Assembly: GCF_000429645.1 (NCBI RefSeq)
Contig: NZ_KE386934.1
Coordinates: 582,751-646,750, forward strand
Origin: Niveispirillum irakense DSM 11586
GTDB taxonomy: Bacteria; Pseudomonadota; Alphaproteobacteria; Azospirillales; Azospirillaceae
Direction: 5' to 3'
DNA length: 64,000 nt
The position numbers were made by a program, and so were the translations under genes. The notes beneath the pieces are model-generated. The model saw nothing but the letters and a program-made list of their open reading frames with translations, had not been told where the DNA came from and ran no database searches. Each line of letters opens with the position of its first letter. The stretch's first letter is position 1. Positions 48,653 through 57,448 of the stretch are shown here, one piece after another.

Positions 48653-49705
48653 ATGTCCGATGCCACCCGCACTGCCCCCGGCCATACCGATATCAAGGCC
48701 GGCGATTGGATCGACCGCCTGTTGCCGGCGGCCTGGCGGCCCTATGCGCGGCTGGCGCGGCTCGATCGGCCCATCGGCACCTGGCTGCTGCTGCTGCCGG
48801 GCTGGTGGGCCATCGCTTTGGCCGCCCCTGCCGGTCAATGGCCGGACTGGTGGCTGATGGCCCTGTTTGGCATTGGCGCCATCGTCATGCGCGGGGCGGG
48901 CTGCACCATCAATGACATGATCGACCATAAGCTGGACGCGAAGGTGGAGCGTACCCGCGTGCGCCCCATCCCCAGCGGGCAGGTCTCCCTGTTCCAGGCT
49001 GCCCTGTTTCTGGGCGCACAATGTCTGGTCGGGCTGGCTGTGCTGACCCAGCTTAACAGTTTTTCCATCCTGCTGGGCGCGGCGTCGCTGGTGATGGTCG
49101 GGCTTTATCCCTTGATGAAGCGGATCACCTGGTGGCCGCAGGCCTTCCTGGGTCTGACCTTCAACTGGGGGGCGCTGCTGGGCTGGGCGGCTGTGCGCGG
49201 GGAACTGGGCTGGCCGGCTGTGCTGCTTTATGCTGGCGGCATCCTGTGGACGCTGGGCTATGACACAATCTATGCCCATCAGGACAAGGCGGATGACGCA
49301 CTGGTCGGCATCAAATCCACAGCCCGCCTGTTCGGGGAGAAGTCGCGGCAATGGGTTGGCGGCTTTTATGCTGGTGCCCTGCTGCTCTGGCTGGCGGCGC
49401 TGGGGCCGGTCGCCACCGCCTGGGCGGCCCTGGTGCCGCTGGCGGTCTGTGCGGCCCTGATGCTGATGCAGGTGCGCGGCTGGGATGTGGATGATCCGGC
49501 TGACAGCCTGTCCATGTTCCGCGCTGCCCGTTTCACCGGCTGGGCCTTGCTGGCCGCCATCATCGCCGGTACGGTCGCCCTGTCCCAGCCTGCCAGTCAG
49601 GGTGGCGGTGGCGGCTCTATCCCCCTGGACGGCAACCGCCTGCCCAAACCCTATATGCAGCAGCAGATGCTGCAGATGGCTGATTTTGCCCTTACCCGCC
49701 GCTGA
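48653..49705 (+). CDS. ubiA: 4-hydroxybenzoate polyprenyltransferase
   Basis: A 350-residue polytopic membrane enzyme attaching the polyprenyl tail to 4-hydroxybenzoate in ubiquinone synthesis. Both Asp-rich motifs are present: [19 protein letters not shown] (NDxxD type) and [19 protein letters not shown]. About eight hydrophobic segments follow the basic start [20 protein letters not shown]. The ATG at 48653 is preferred over the long frame from 48515, which would overlap rsmE. Its end overlaps the next methyltransferase gene. It works downstream of the polyprenyl synthase at 16750. Confidence 0.95.
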   Translation: MSDATRTAPGHTDIKAGDWIDRLLPAAWRPYARLARLDRPIGTWLLLLPGWWAIALAAPAGQWPDWWLMALFGIGAIVMRGAGCTINDMIDHKLDAKVERTRVRPIPSGQVSLFQAALFLGAQCLVGLAVLTQLNSFSILLGAASLVMVGLYPLMKRITWWPQAFLGLTFNWGALLGWAAVRGELGWPAVLLYAGGILWTLGYDTIYAHQDKADDALVGIKSTARLFGEKSRQWVGGFYAGALLLWLAALGPVATAWAALVPLAVCAALMLMQVRGWDVDDPADSLSMFRAARFTGWALLAAIIAGTVALSQPASQGGGGGSIPLDGNRLPKPYMQQQMLQMADFALTRR

Positions 49706-50366
49706 AACCACCCCGCCCGATCCCGCCACCTTTATCCGGACGCAAACGGCGCTGGCGCCGGTGGAGCCGCTTCTGCCTTCCCTCCTTCTATGGCAGGCCA
49801 GCGAGATCACCCCCATCTGGCAGGCGACAGAGGAATGGCTGGCCCGCCAGGGCGTGCCGCCGCCCTTCTGGGCCTTTCCCTGGGCCGGCGGGCAGGCCGT
49901 GGCCCGGCTGCTTCTGGACCGGCCGGAACTGGTGCGCGGCCGCCATGTGCTGGATTTCGCGGCCGGTTCCGGCCTGATCGGTATCGCCGCCATGCGGGCG
50001 GGTGCTGCTTCCGTCCGGGCGGTCGATATCGACCCGTTCGCCGCCACGGCCATGCGGCTGAACGCGGCGGCAAACGCCATCACCATGGATGTCGCCTGCG
50101 AAGACCTGATTGGCCAGAATCTGCCCGGCGTGGATATCCTGCTGGCCGGCGATGTCTGTTATGAGCGCCCCTTTGCGGAAGCAGCCCTGGCCTGGTTCCG
50201 CCGGCTGGCCGCAGAGGGTGTGACCGTGCTGGTGGGTGATCCCGGCCGCGCATATCTGCCGGCCCAGGGACTGGACAAGGTGGCCACCTATGCCGTGCCC
50301 ACCACGCGGGAACTGGAAGACCGGGAAGTCCGCGTCACCGATGTGTGGCAGGTGCCGGCAGGCTGA
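49686..50366 (+). CDS. Class I SAM-dependent methyltransferase (protein-Lys/PrmA-like)
   Basis: About 226 residues. SAM motif I reads [20 protein letters not shown], followed by [20 protein letters not shown] and [20 protein letters not shown]. The 'LLAGDVCYE' and early '[17 protein letters not shown]' blocks are typical of the nicotinamide N-methyltransferase-like / METTL20-type (ETF-beta lysine methyltransferase) group (COG3897). I place the start at TTG 49686 ([13 protein letters not shown]), overlapping the ubiA end by 20 bases; frames further upstream lie inside ubiA. The 3' end overlaps the convergent lysR gene by 32 bases. Confidence 0.78.
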   Translation: MPLPAAETTPPDPATFIRTQTALAPVEPLLPSLLLWQASEITPIWQATEEWLARQGVPPPFWAFPWAGGQAVARLLLDRPELVRGRHVLDFAAGSGLIGIAAMRAGAASVRAVDIDPFAATAMRLNAAANAITMDVACEDLIGQNLPGVDILLAGDVCYERPFAEAALAWFRRLAAEGVTVLVGDPGRAYLPAQGLDKVATYAVPTTRELEDREVRVTDVWQVPAG

Positions 50367-51261
50367 CATCCAGCCCCCGGCCCCCCGGTCGGGGGGCCTG
50401 TTCCAGGGAGCGGACAATATGGTCGGCCAGCAGTTCCGTGGCCTTGGACATGGCGCCGGGCCGCCGATGCAGGGCGATTTCCATATCCGTCAGGTCGGGC
50501 AGGCCCAGGCTGGCATCCACCACCTGGAAGCCGGCCGCCAGCATGTCCCGTGACAGGATCGTCACCCCCAGCCCCGCGCTGACAGCGGCCTGGATCCCCG
50601 CCAGGCTGGGGCTGGTATAGGCGATGCGCCAGGGAATGCCCGCCCGTTCCAGCGCTTCCAGCGTGCGGCGTCGGTACAGGTCGGGCGCCGGCGCCAGCAC
50701 CAGCGGCACGGTCTGGCCCGGCAGCAGCAGCAGCCGGGGGGACGCCGCCCAGACCAGCTTTTCCCGCCAGACCCGCAGCCCGTCGCCCGCCCCCTGCGGT
50801 TCCCGCTTGCACAGGACCAGATCGAAATCACCCTGGGTGAAGCCATCCAGCAGGTTGGCGGTGAAATCGCACCGCACCTCCAGCGCCACCTGGGGATGGG
50901 CGCGGGCGAAACGGAACAGGATGTCCGGCAGATGCGTGGTGGCGAAATCCTCCGGCGTGCCCAGCCGCACTGTACCGCCCACCTCCGGCTCCATCAGCAC
51001 CGCGCAGGCCTCCCCCGCCAGGGTCAGCAGCCGGCGGGCATAGATCAAGAGCTGCTCCCCTTCCGCCGTCATGGCAAAGGACCGGCCATCGCGCTGGAAC
51101 AGGCGGCGGCCCAGCCCTTCCTCCAGCCGTTTCATCTGCAGGCTGATGGTGGATTGGGTACGGCCCAGCCGTTCCGCGGCCCGCGTCACGCCGCCCGATT
51201 CCACGATGGTGACGAAGCTGCGCAGCAGGTCCAGGTCAAAGGGCGGCAGGGGCGTGGGCAT
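50335..51261 (-). CDS. LysR-family transcriptional regulator
   Basis: A 308-residue LTTR. The N-terminal winged HTH is LDLLRSFVTIVESGGVTRAA, ERLGRTQSTISLQMKRLEE, GLGRRLFQRDGR. The C-terminal part is the periplasmic-binding-like effector domain (GTVRLGTPEDFATTHLPDIL ... GVTILSRDMLAAGFQVVDAS). It begins four bases after the sbtA-like stop, so it is the second gene of that operon. A perfect LysR-type palindrome lies upstream of the operon (52345-52363), suggesting autoregulation and control of bicarbonate uptake. The ATG at 51261 is preferred over 51294, which would overlap sbtA. Confidence 0.92.
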   Translation of the reverse strand: MPTPLPPFDLDLLRSFVTIVESGGVTRAAERLGRTQSTISLQMKRLEEGLGRRLFQRDGRSFAMTAEGEQLLIYARRLLTLAGEACAVLMEPEVGGTVRLGTPEDFATTHLPDILFRFARAHPQVALEVRCDFTANLLDGFTQGDFDLVLCKREPQGAGDGLRVWREKLVWAASPRLLLLPGQTVPLVLAPAPDLYRRRTLEALERAGIPWRIAYTSPSLAGIQAAVSAGLGVTILSRDMLAAGFQVVDASLGLPDLTDMEIALHRRPGAMSKATELLADHIVRSLEQAPRPGGRGLDVSLPAPATHR

Positions 51262-51265
51262 GGGC

Positions 51266-52261
51266 CTATCCAAGCAGGTAGCGGCAGACGGCAAGATAAA
51301 GCGGAACGCCGATCAGGATATTGAAGGGAAAGGTCACGGCCAAGGACAAGGGCAGCGACAAGCCGGGATCGGCATCCGGAAGCGCATGGCGCAGCGCCGC
51401 CGGCACCGCGATGTAAGAGGCTGACGCGCACAAGGTGACCAGCAGCACCGTGTCCCCCAGATCCAGCCCCAGCGGCAGGGCAGCGAGCAAACCAATACCG
51501 GCCCCCAGCAGCGGCATGACCAGACCGAAACCCAGCAGGCGCAGGTTCAGTGCCGCTGCCTGACGCATGCGGCTGGCCGCCAGATAGCCCATATCCAGCA
51601 GGAACAGGCACAGCGCCCCATCCCACGGCGCCACGAACAGGCCGGACAGCTTGGCCAAGCCCGGCGTGCCAATCACCACCCCCACCAGCAGGGACCCGGC
51701 CAGCAACAGGATGGACCCGTTGAACGCCGCTTCCCGAAAGGCAGACGAAAGACCGCCGCTGCCCATGTTCAGGGCGACGGTGCCCCCGGCCTGCCCCGAC
51801 CCGGCCCCTGCCGCCATGCCGATCCGACCGGACAGCAACAGACCGGTGATGATGGCCGGTGCTTCCATGATGGCCAGTGCCGCCACCATATGGCCGCCAT
51901 AGGCGATCCCCTGCGCTTCCAGCAGCTTTGTGGCCGTCACGAAGGTCACCAGGCTGACCGAGCCATAATGGGCAGCAATGGCCGCCGCATTCACCCGGTC
52001 CAGCCCCACCGGCCCGCGCAGCAGCGCGAATGCCAGGAAGGGCATGGTCAGGCTGAGCATGGCGGTTGTCAGCAACAGCGGCATCACCGATCCCAGCGAC
52101 GCACCCGACAGGGCCACCCCGCCCTTCAACCCGATGGCGACCAGCAGATAGGCGGCCAGCGCCTTGCCAAACCCATCGGGAAAGGGAATGCGGGCGCCGG
52201 TAAATGCGATCAATGCCCCCAGTGCAAAAAACAGGATCGGCGCCGACAACAACACATCCAT
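51266..52261 (-). CDS. SbtA-type sodium-dependent bicarbonate permease family protein
   Basis: A 331-residue membrane protein with about ten helices in two inverted halves (PF05982-like). Segments such as AAIAAHYGSVSLVTFVTATK, MEAPAIITGLLLSGRIG, FNGSILLLAGSLLVGVVIG and TLCASASYIAVPAALRHALP match the SbtA family, which imports bicarbonate with Na+ in cyanobacteria. The second-half motif SASYIAVPAA is the most telling. A PII-like SbtB partner is not adjacent; instead a LysR regulator follows. In a heterotrophic alphaproteobacterium the true substrate may be bicarbonate or another small anion. Confidence 0.82.
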   Translation of the reverse strand: MDVLLSAPILFFALGALIAFTGARIPFPDGFGKALAAYLLVAIGLKGGVALSGASLGSVMPLLLTTAMLSLTMPFLAFALLRGPVGLDRVNAAAIAAHYGSVSLVTFVTATKLLEAQGIAYGGHMVAALAIMEAPAIITGLLLSGRIGMAAGAGSGQAGGTVALNMGSGGLSSAFREAAFNGSILLLAGSLLVGVVIGTPGLAKLSGLFVAPWDGALCLFLLDMGYLAASRMRQAAALNLRLLGFGLVMPLLGAGIGLLAALPLGLDLGDTVLLVTLCASASYIAVPAALRHALPDADPGLSLPLSLAVTFPFNILIGVPLYLAVCRYLLG

Positions 52262-52344
52262 TTCTCAAAACTCCCCCGGACAATGGTCGGGGCGGACCAT
52301 AGGGATGGCGAGCCATTCTGTGAAATTGATATATTTTCGCCGAT

Positions 52345-52363
52345 CCATTGAATTATTCAATGG
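52345..52363. promoter_or_regulatory. LysR-type operator between sbtA and ubiD
   Basis: CCATTGAAT (52345-52353), one T, and ATTCAATGG (52355-52363) form a perfect 9-bp inverted repeat with a 1-base centre. It contains the T-N11-A core of LysR sites (TTGAATTATTCAA). It lies 84 bases upstream of the sbtA start and 106 bases upstream of ubiD. Confidence 0.7.
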
Positions 52364-52469
52364 TCAAGAGGGGCGGACAATCCGCCGCGACGGGCTGCCC
52401 GCTTGACCCGGCGCCCGCCCGCACCGATGTTACGCCCCGACCCGATCCCCGGAACCCCAAAGGCCGATC

Positions 52470-53996
52470 ATGCCCTATGCCTCACTCCGCGACTTCATGG
52501 CCCGCCTGGAACAGGAAGGCCGCCTGGTCCGGGTGAAGGAACCCGTCTCCACTGAGTTGGAAATGACGGAAATCCATACCCGCCTGCTGGCGGAAGGCGG
52601 GCCGGCGGTGCTGTTTGAGAATGTGATCAAGGCCGATGGCAGCAAAAGCAGCATGCCGGTGCTGATCAACCTGTTCGGCACGGTGGAGCGCGTGGCCTGG
52701 GGCATGGAGCGCGAACCGCATCAGTTGCGGGAGGTGGGGGAAACGCTCGCCTTCCTGAAACAGCCTGAACCGCCGAGAGGCCTGCGCGAAGCCTTTGCCA
52801 TGCTGCCGCTGGCCAAACAGGTCATGGCCATGCGCCCCGGCTCCGTCTCCAAGGCGCCGTGCCAGGAGGTGGTGCTGACCGGCGATGATATCGACCTGTC
52901 GATCCTGCCGGTGCAAAGCTGCTGGCCAGGGGAACCTGCCCCCTTGATCACCTGGCCGCTGGTCGTCACCAAGGGCCCAACCCATGATGACAAGGACGGC
53001 AAGCGGGAAGATAATTTCAACCTCGGCATCTATCGCATGCAGGTGCTGGGGAAGAACAAGGCCATCATGCGCTGGCTGAAACATCGCGGTGGCGCCCAGC
53101 ATCACCAGCGCTGGAAGCAGGCGGGCAAGCGGGAGCCGCTGCCCGCCGCCGTGGTCCTGGGGGCCGATCCCGGCACCATCCTGGCCGCCGTCACGCCCGT
53201 GCCGGATACCTTGTCGGAATATCAGTTCGCCGGATTGCTGCGCGGCAAAAAGGTCGATCTGGTGGAATGCAAGACGGTGCCGCTGAAGGTACCGGCCACG
53301 GCGGAGATTGTGCTGGAAGGCTATGTCAGCCTGGACGAATATGCTGATGAGGGGCCCTATGGCGACCATACCGGCTACTATAATTCGGTGGAGCCATTCC
53401 CGGTTTTCACCGTCACCGCCATCACCATGCGCCGTGACCCGATTTACCTCTCCACCTTCACCGGTCGCCCGCCGGATGAACCCAGTGTGCTGGGCGAAGC
53501 GCTGAACGAAGTGTTCATCCCCCTGTTGCAGCAGCAATTCCCCGAGATCGTGGATTTCTGGCTGCCGCCGGAGGGCTGTTCCTACCGCATCGCCGTGGTG
53601 TCGATGAAGAAGGCCTATCCCGGCCACGCCAAGCGGGTGATGATGGGCGTGTGGTCCTTCCTGCGCCAGTTCATGTACACCAAATGGGTCATCGTGGTGG
53701 ATGATGACATCAATGCGCGCGACTGGAAGGACGTGATGTGGGCCGTCAGCACCCGCATGGACCCGGTGCGCGACATCACCATGATCGAGGGCACGCCCAT
53801 CGACTATCTGGATTTCGCCAGCCCGGAAAGCGGCCTGGGTGGCAAGGTCGGCATGGACGCCACCAACAAACTGCCCCCGGAAACCCACCGCGAATGGGGG
53901 GAGAAGCTGTTCATGGAACAGGGCGTGGTGGATAAGGTCAGCGCCATGTGGGGCAAGCTGGGCCTGCCCGGCAGCGGCAAGCCGATCTGGAAGTAG
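52470..53996 (+). CDS. ubiD: UbiD-family 3-octaprenyl-4-hydroxybenzoate decarboxylase
   Basis: A 508-residue prenylated-FMN-dependent decarboxylase acting after UbiA in ubiquinone synthesis. It starts [20 protein letters not shown] with the typical [18 protein letters not shown]. Other blocks are [20 protein letters not shown] (conserved UbiD signature), [20 protein letters not shown] and [24 protein letters not shown] lies six bases before the ATG. The partner flavin prenyltransferase UbiX is not in the window. A neighbouring inverted-repeat element follows the gene. Confidence 0.95.
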   Translation: MPYASLRDFMARLEQEGRLVRVKEPVSTELEMTEIHTRLLAEGGPAVLFENVIKADGSKSSMPVLINLFGTVERVAWGMEREPHQLREVGETLAFLKQPEPPRGLREAFAMLPLAKQVMAMRPGSVSKAPCQEVVLTGDDIDLSILPVQSCWPGEPAPLITWPLVVTKGPTHDDKDGKREDNFNLGIYRMQVLGKNKAIMRWLKHRGGAQHHQRWKQAGKREPLPAAVVLGADPGTILAAVTPVPDTLSEYQFAGLLRGKKVDLVECKTVPLKVPATAEIVLEGYVSLDEYADEGPYGDHTGYYNSVEPFPVFTVTAITMRRDPIYLSTFTGRPPDEPSVLGEALNEVFIPLLQQQFPEIVDFWLPPEGCSYRIAVVSMKKAYPGHAKRVMMGVWSFLRQFMYTKWVIVVDDDINARDWKDVMWAVSTRMDPVRDITMIEGTPIDYLDFASPESGLGGKVGMDATNKLPPETHREWGEKLFMEQGVVDKVSAMWGKLGLPGSGKPIWK

Positions 53997-54075
53997 CCGA
54001 CGGTGCAGGACAGGCCGGTGGGGAAGCCTGATAGTTGGTCTGTAGCGTTTTCAGATTTAGTCTGGACACTCTCCA

Positions 54076-54159
54076 CCGTCACCCCGGCGAAGGCCGGGGT
54101 CCAGTGTCGTAGAGAAAAGTGCCTCTGATACTGGACCCCGGCCTTCGCCGGGGTGACGG
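54076..54159. repeat. REP-type inverted repeat, copy C (CCCCGGCGAAGG type)
   Basis: Arms 54076-54105 and 54130-54159 are complementary over 30 bases apart from the outermost base, with a 24-base spacer. It lies between convergent ubiD and the N-formylglutamate amidohydrolase gene and may help end both transcripts. Confidence 0.85.
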
Positions 54160-54213
54160 GAGGGAGGTCGTATCGGACTCAGTTTAAAGTGACAGCCTAT
54201 AGGCGCGACCGGC

Positions 54214-55074
54214 TTACTCCGCCGCCGCGCGGGCCGTGCGGTCCAGGGCGTAATCGCGGATGGCGACCAGCAGCCGTGTCAGGTCACGGCGCAGCGGCTC
54301 GAACCCGTGATGGATCTCCAGCGTCTCTTCATTCATGTAGAGACGGCGGTCAATTTCAAGCTGAAGGGAATGGCGGCCCTGGGCCGGGTTGGCATAGCGG
54401 CGGACCAGTTCCACCCCTTTATAGGGATCATTGACCCGCACCTTGTAGCCCATGCCGCGCAGATGGGCGGCGATGAAGCTGGTAAAGGCGGGATCGCAGG
54501 AGGTGCCGTCGCGGTCCCCCAACACAAAATCCGTCGTCTGCCGGTCCGGCCCGATGGTGAAGCTGGGCATGGAATGGCAATTCACATGATAGACGGCACC
54601 GAACTGGCGATGCAGCGCATCCAGGCTGTCGGCCAGCAATTCATGATAAGGCCGCCAGTAATTTTCCAGCCGGTCCATCACCACCGATACCGGCAGACGC
54701 CCATCATACATGGGCAAGCCCGGCCGGCAGAGGAAACGCACCAGCCCCATGCCGGCCAGGCTTTTGCCCGACGGGTTAACCGGCCAGGGCCATTCCCCTT
54801 CCAGCATGGCGGGATCGATATCGTCCGGCGCCCGGTTGGCATCAATGTAGGAGCGGGGGAACAAGGCACACAGATATGTCGCCCCGTAATCCGGCACCAT
54901 GTTGAACAGATCATCCACATAAGTGTCTTCCGCCTGCCGCAGCAGGGGAAACGGGCAGATGAAGTTGAAATCGGCTGGATAGCGCGTGCCGCTATGGGGT
55001 GAATCGAACAGGACCGGTACGGGGGTCCCGACCGGATCATGCCGGACGACAACGTCGTCGATCACCAAACTCAT
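54214..55074 (-). CDS. N-formylglutamate amidohydrolase family protein
   Basis: A 286-residue protein of the PF05013 family, which hydrolyses N-formyl-L-glutamate to formate and glutamate at the end of one histidine-degradation route. Typical blocks are LFDSPHSGTRYPADF (metal-binding Ser-Pro-His), YIDANRAPDDIDPAML, YHVNCHSMPSFTIGP and HSLQLEIDRRLYMNEETLE. No other hut genes are near, so it may act on other formyl- or acyl-amino acids. It is divergent from the aspartoacylase-like gene. Confidence 0.88.
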   Translation of the reverse strand: MSLVIDDVVVRHDPVGTPVPVLFDSPHSGTRYPADFNFICPFPLLRQAEDTYVDDLFNMVPDYGATYLCALFPRSYIDANRAPDDIDPAMLEGEWPWPVNPSGKSLAGMGLVRFLCRPGLPMYDGRLPVSVVMDRLENYWRPYHELLADSLDALHRQFGAVYHVNCHSMPSFTIGPDRQTTDFVLGDRDGTSCDPAFTSFIAAHLRGMGYKVRVNDPYKGVELVRRYANPAQGRHSLQLEIDRRLYMNEETLEIHHGFEPLRRDLTRLLVAIRDYALDRTARAAAE

Positions 55075-55140
55075 CAGGCGCGCCCACGAAAGCCCAGAAA
55101 AGCGATGATGAAGGGCCGATACCGATCTTTCATCAAACTG

Positions 55141-55159
55141 ACTTGGAACCTATACAAGT
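55141..55159. promoter_or_regulatory. Candidate operator in the amidohydrolase/aspartoacylase divergent region
   Basis: ACTTG-GAACCTATA-CAAGT, a 5-bp inverted repeat with a 9-base spacer. It recalls the CTTG..CAAG half-sites of GntR-type regulators. It sits between divergent genes, 67 bases from one start and 103 from the other. No regulator gene is adjacent. Confidence 0.3.
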
Positions 55160-55261
55160 AAGGGGCCGCCGTCGAGGGGGCCAAGTGGAATGCCAGTCCC
55201 CGCGCCAGTGGGATAACATCATGAGAGATCACGATTAATCCGCTACCCTGAGGAGAAGGAG

Positions 55262-56236
55262 ATGATGACGGCGACCACCGGCAGCCTCCCTGTCGAGCTG
55301 CGGCCGCCCGATATCGGCCGCTACCGTCACGGCAGCCACGCCATCCCCTATGCCATCACCCTTGCAGGGGGACGGCCCGGCCCGCATGTCGTCATCAGTG
55401 CCCTGATGCATGGGAACGAATTATGTGGTGCCATCGCCGCCGACCGGCTGCTGTCCGCCGGGCTGCGGCCTGCGCGGGGGCGCCTCTCCTTCATTTTCTG
55501 CAATATCCCCGCCTTCGCGCAGTTCCACCCCGATTATCCCGCCATGTCCCGCTATGTGGATGAGGATATGAACCGGGTCTGGTCGCCGGGAAGGCTGGAC
55601 GCCCTGCCCGCCCCCGGTGATAGTGGCGAACTGCGCCGGGCGCGGGAGATCTGGCCCCTGTTTGCCAGCGCCGATCTGGTGCTGGACATCCATTCCATGC
55701 TGCATGACACGGTGCCGATGATGCTGGCCGGCGCCGCACCACGGGCGCTGGCCTTGGCGCAGCACATCGGCCTGCCCGGATGGATCGTCACCGACCAGGG
55801 TCACGCCGGCGGCAGCCGTCTGATCGACCATCCCCGCTTTACCGGTCCAGAACCGGAAGGGCCGACCGCCCTGCTGGTGGAATGTGGGCAGCACTGGCAG
55901 AGGCAAGCCGCCGACACGGCCCTGACCATCGCCGCCCGGTTCCTGGAAATCAGCGACATCATACAGCGGGATGCGCTTACCCCATGGCTGCCATCCACGC
56001 CATGGGCAGCCAGCAGGCTTGTAGAGGTGACGCAAACCATTACCGTGCTAACCAATCAGTTCCACTTCACCCACGAAGTTTCCGGCATGGATATCATCCC
56101 CACCGCCGGCACGCTGATCGCCCTGGATGGCGACCGGCCGGTCCGCACCCCCCATGATCACTGCATCCTGATCATGCCCGCCCGTCATCCGGTACGCGGC
56201 CATACCGCCGTGCGCCTGGGACGGCTGGTGGCATGA
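55262..56236 (+). CDS. Succinylglutamate desuccinylase/aspartoacylase family zinc hydrolase
   Basis: A 324-residue M14-like zinc amidohydrolase. Zinc ligands are ISALMHGNELCGA (HxxE) and VLDIHSMLHD (His); DEDMNRVWSPGRLD is the substrate-binding R-N/D region. The C-terminal half is beta-rich, as in aspartoacylases. A strong ribosome site (AGGAGAAGGAG) precedes the tandem ATGs. It overlaps the transporter gene as ATGA, so the two form a translationally coupled operon. The pairing suggests uptake or export linked to deacylation of an N-acyl amino acid, with the divergent amidohydrolase possibly in the same pathway. Confidence 0.82.
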   Translation: MMTATTGSLPVELRPPDIGRYRHGSHAIPYAITLAGGRPGPHVVISALMHGNELCGAIAADRLLSAGLRPARGRLSFIFCNIPAFAQFHPDYPAMSRYVDEDMNRVWSPGRLDALPAPGDSGELRRAREIWPLFASADLVLDIHSMLHDTVPMMLAGAAPRALALAQHIGLPGWIVTDQGHAGGSRLIDHPRFTGPEPEGPTALLVECGQHWQRQAADTALTIAARFLEISDIIQRDALTPWLPSTPWAASRLVEVTQTITVLTNQFHFTHEVSGMDIIPTAGTLIALDGDRPVRTPHDHCILIMPARHPVRGHTAVRLGRLVA

Positions 56237-57321
56237 TCGGACCGGCTGTATCAGGCATCAGGAATATCGGCTGGAAAGGTTTTGCCACCGCCATGCTGCT
56301 GGGCCTGGGCGGGGGCTATCTCTGCTTCCGGCTGCATGTGCCGCTGGCCTTCATGATCGGGGCGATGATCGCCACGACCCTTGCCACCCTGGCCGGCATC
56401 CGCACCAGCGTGCCGCCCAGGCTGCGCAACTCCATGATGATCATCCTGGGCATCATGCTGGGCAGCGCCTTCACGCCCGCCCTGCTGGACCATCTGCGGG
56501 AATGGACGGTCAGTCTGGCGGGGCTGATCTTCTATATCGTCTTCTCCGCCGGGCTGGGCCTGTTCTACCTTCAGAAGGTCGCCGGCTATGACCGGGTGAC
56601 CGGCTATTTCACCGCCATGCCCGGCGGCTTCAACGAGATGGTGATGATGGGCGGCGCGCTGGGCGGGGATGACCGCACCATCGCGCTGGGCCACAGCCTG
56701 CGGGTGATGCTGGTGGTGATGACGGTGCCCGTCGCCTTCCAGTCCCTGCCCGGTTATGACCCCGCCGGGCGGGACTGGAGCCTGCGCGGCCTGGGCCCCG
56801 GCATTCTGGAACTGCCCTGGACCGATTATGGGATGATGGTGCTGTGTGGTGCCGGCGCGCCCTTGGCCCAGCGGCTGCGCATTCCCGCCGGCGTGCTGGT
56901 CGGACCGATGCTGCTCAGCGCCGGCCTGCATCTGGCCGGGTTGATGGTGGGCAAGCCGCCGGGTCTGGTGATTGCCGGGGCGCAGATCATTATCGGCGCC
57001 TCCATCGGCGCGCGCTTTGCCGGCCTGCCTATCCTGCACATCACCCGCACGCTGGCGGTCGCCGCCGGCCTTACCTTCCTGCTGTTATCGGTGACGGTGG
57101 GCATGGCAGTGGCGGTGCATCTGATCACCGGTCTCAGCCTGCCCGGCCTGATCCTGGCCTATGCGCCCGGCGGGTTGGCGGAGATGAGCCTGGTGGCCCT
57201 GGCGCTGCATGTGGATGCCGCCTTCGTCGCCAGCCATCATATCGTGCGCATCATTCTAATCGTGCTGTTCGCCCCGCCCGCCTTTCACCTGTGGCGGCGC
57301 TGGGCGACCCGGCGGCAATAG
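56233..57321 (+). CDS. AbrB/COG3180-type membrane transporter-like protein
   Basis: A 362-residue membrane protein with two repeats of about five helices. GLGGGYLCFRLHVPLAFMIG and RIPAGVLVGPMLLSAGLHLA are the matching repeat starts. YFTAMPGGFNEMVMMGGALG and ILAYAPGGLAEMSLVALALH are the paired PGG-x-x-EM signatures of the PF05145 (AbrB, 'ammonia monooxygenase') family. These are probably transporters despite the old regulator name; the substrate is unknown. It is coupled to the preceding aspartoacylase-like gene. Confidence 0.85.
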   Translation: MIGPAVSGIRNIGWKGFATAMLLGLGGGYLCFRLHVPLAFMIGAMIATTLATLAGIRTSVPPRLRNSMMIILGIMLGSAFTPALLDHLREWTVSLAGLIFYIVFSAGLGLFYLQKVAGYDRVTGYFTAMPGGFNEMVMMGGALGGDDRTIALGHSLRVMLVVMTVPVAFQSLPGYDPAGRDWSLRGLGPGILELPWTDYGMMVLCGAGAPLAQRLRIPAGVLVGPMLLSAGLHLAGLMVGKPPGLVIAGAQIIIGASIGARFAGLPILHITRTLAVAAGLTFLLLSVTVGMAVAVHLITGLSLPGLILAYAPGGLAEMSLVALALHVDAAFVASHHIVRIILIVLFAPPAFHLWRRWATRRQ

Positions 57322-57340
57322 GCCGCCGGGCCTGGTGCTT

Positions 57341-57448
57341 ATACCTGTGTCAGTCAATTCTGAGACGCCAGAATGACTGACTTCGGCGGCACGAGCCGCC
57401 GAAGTCAGTCGGCGCGGATACCAAGATCAAGATTTTTGACCTTGGTAT
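57341..57448. repeat. Complex palindromic intergenic element, second copy type (ATACC/GGTAT ends)
   Basis: A 108-base block between convergent genes, starting ATACC and ending GGTAT. It contains three stacked stem-loops: CAGTCAATTCTG / CAGAATGACTG (57351-57379, one bulge), a perfect 16-bp hairpin with loop ACGA (57375-57390 / 57395-57410), and a terminal hairpin ATACCAAG...CTTGGTAT (57418-57448). It has the same plan as the block at 6452-6611. The final base is shared with the crystallin-like gene's stop codon. Confidence 0.6.

Noticed and set aside
48047..50086. A 679-codon minus-strand frame spanning ubiA
   Set aside because: Compositional shadow of ubiA and neighbouring genes. Part of it is the rsmE sequence read in the wrong frame.
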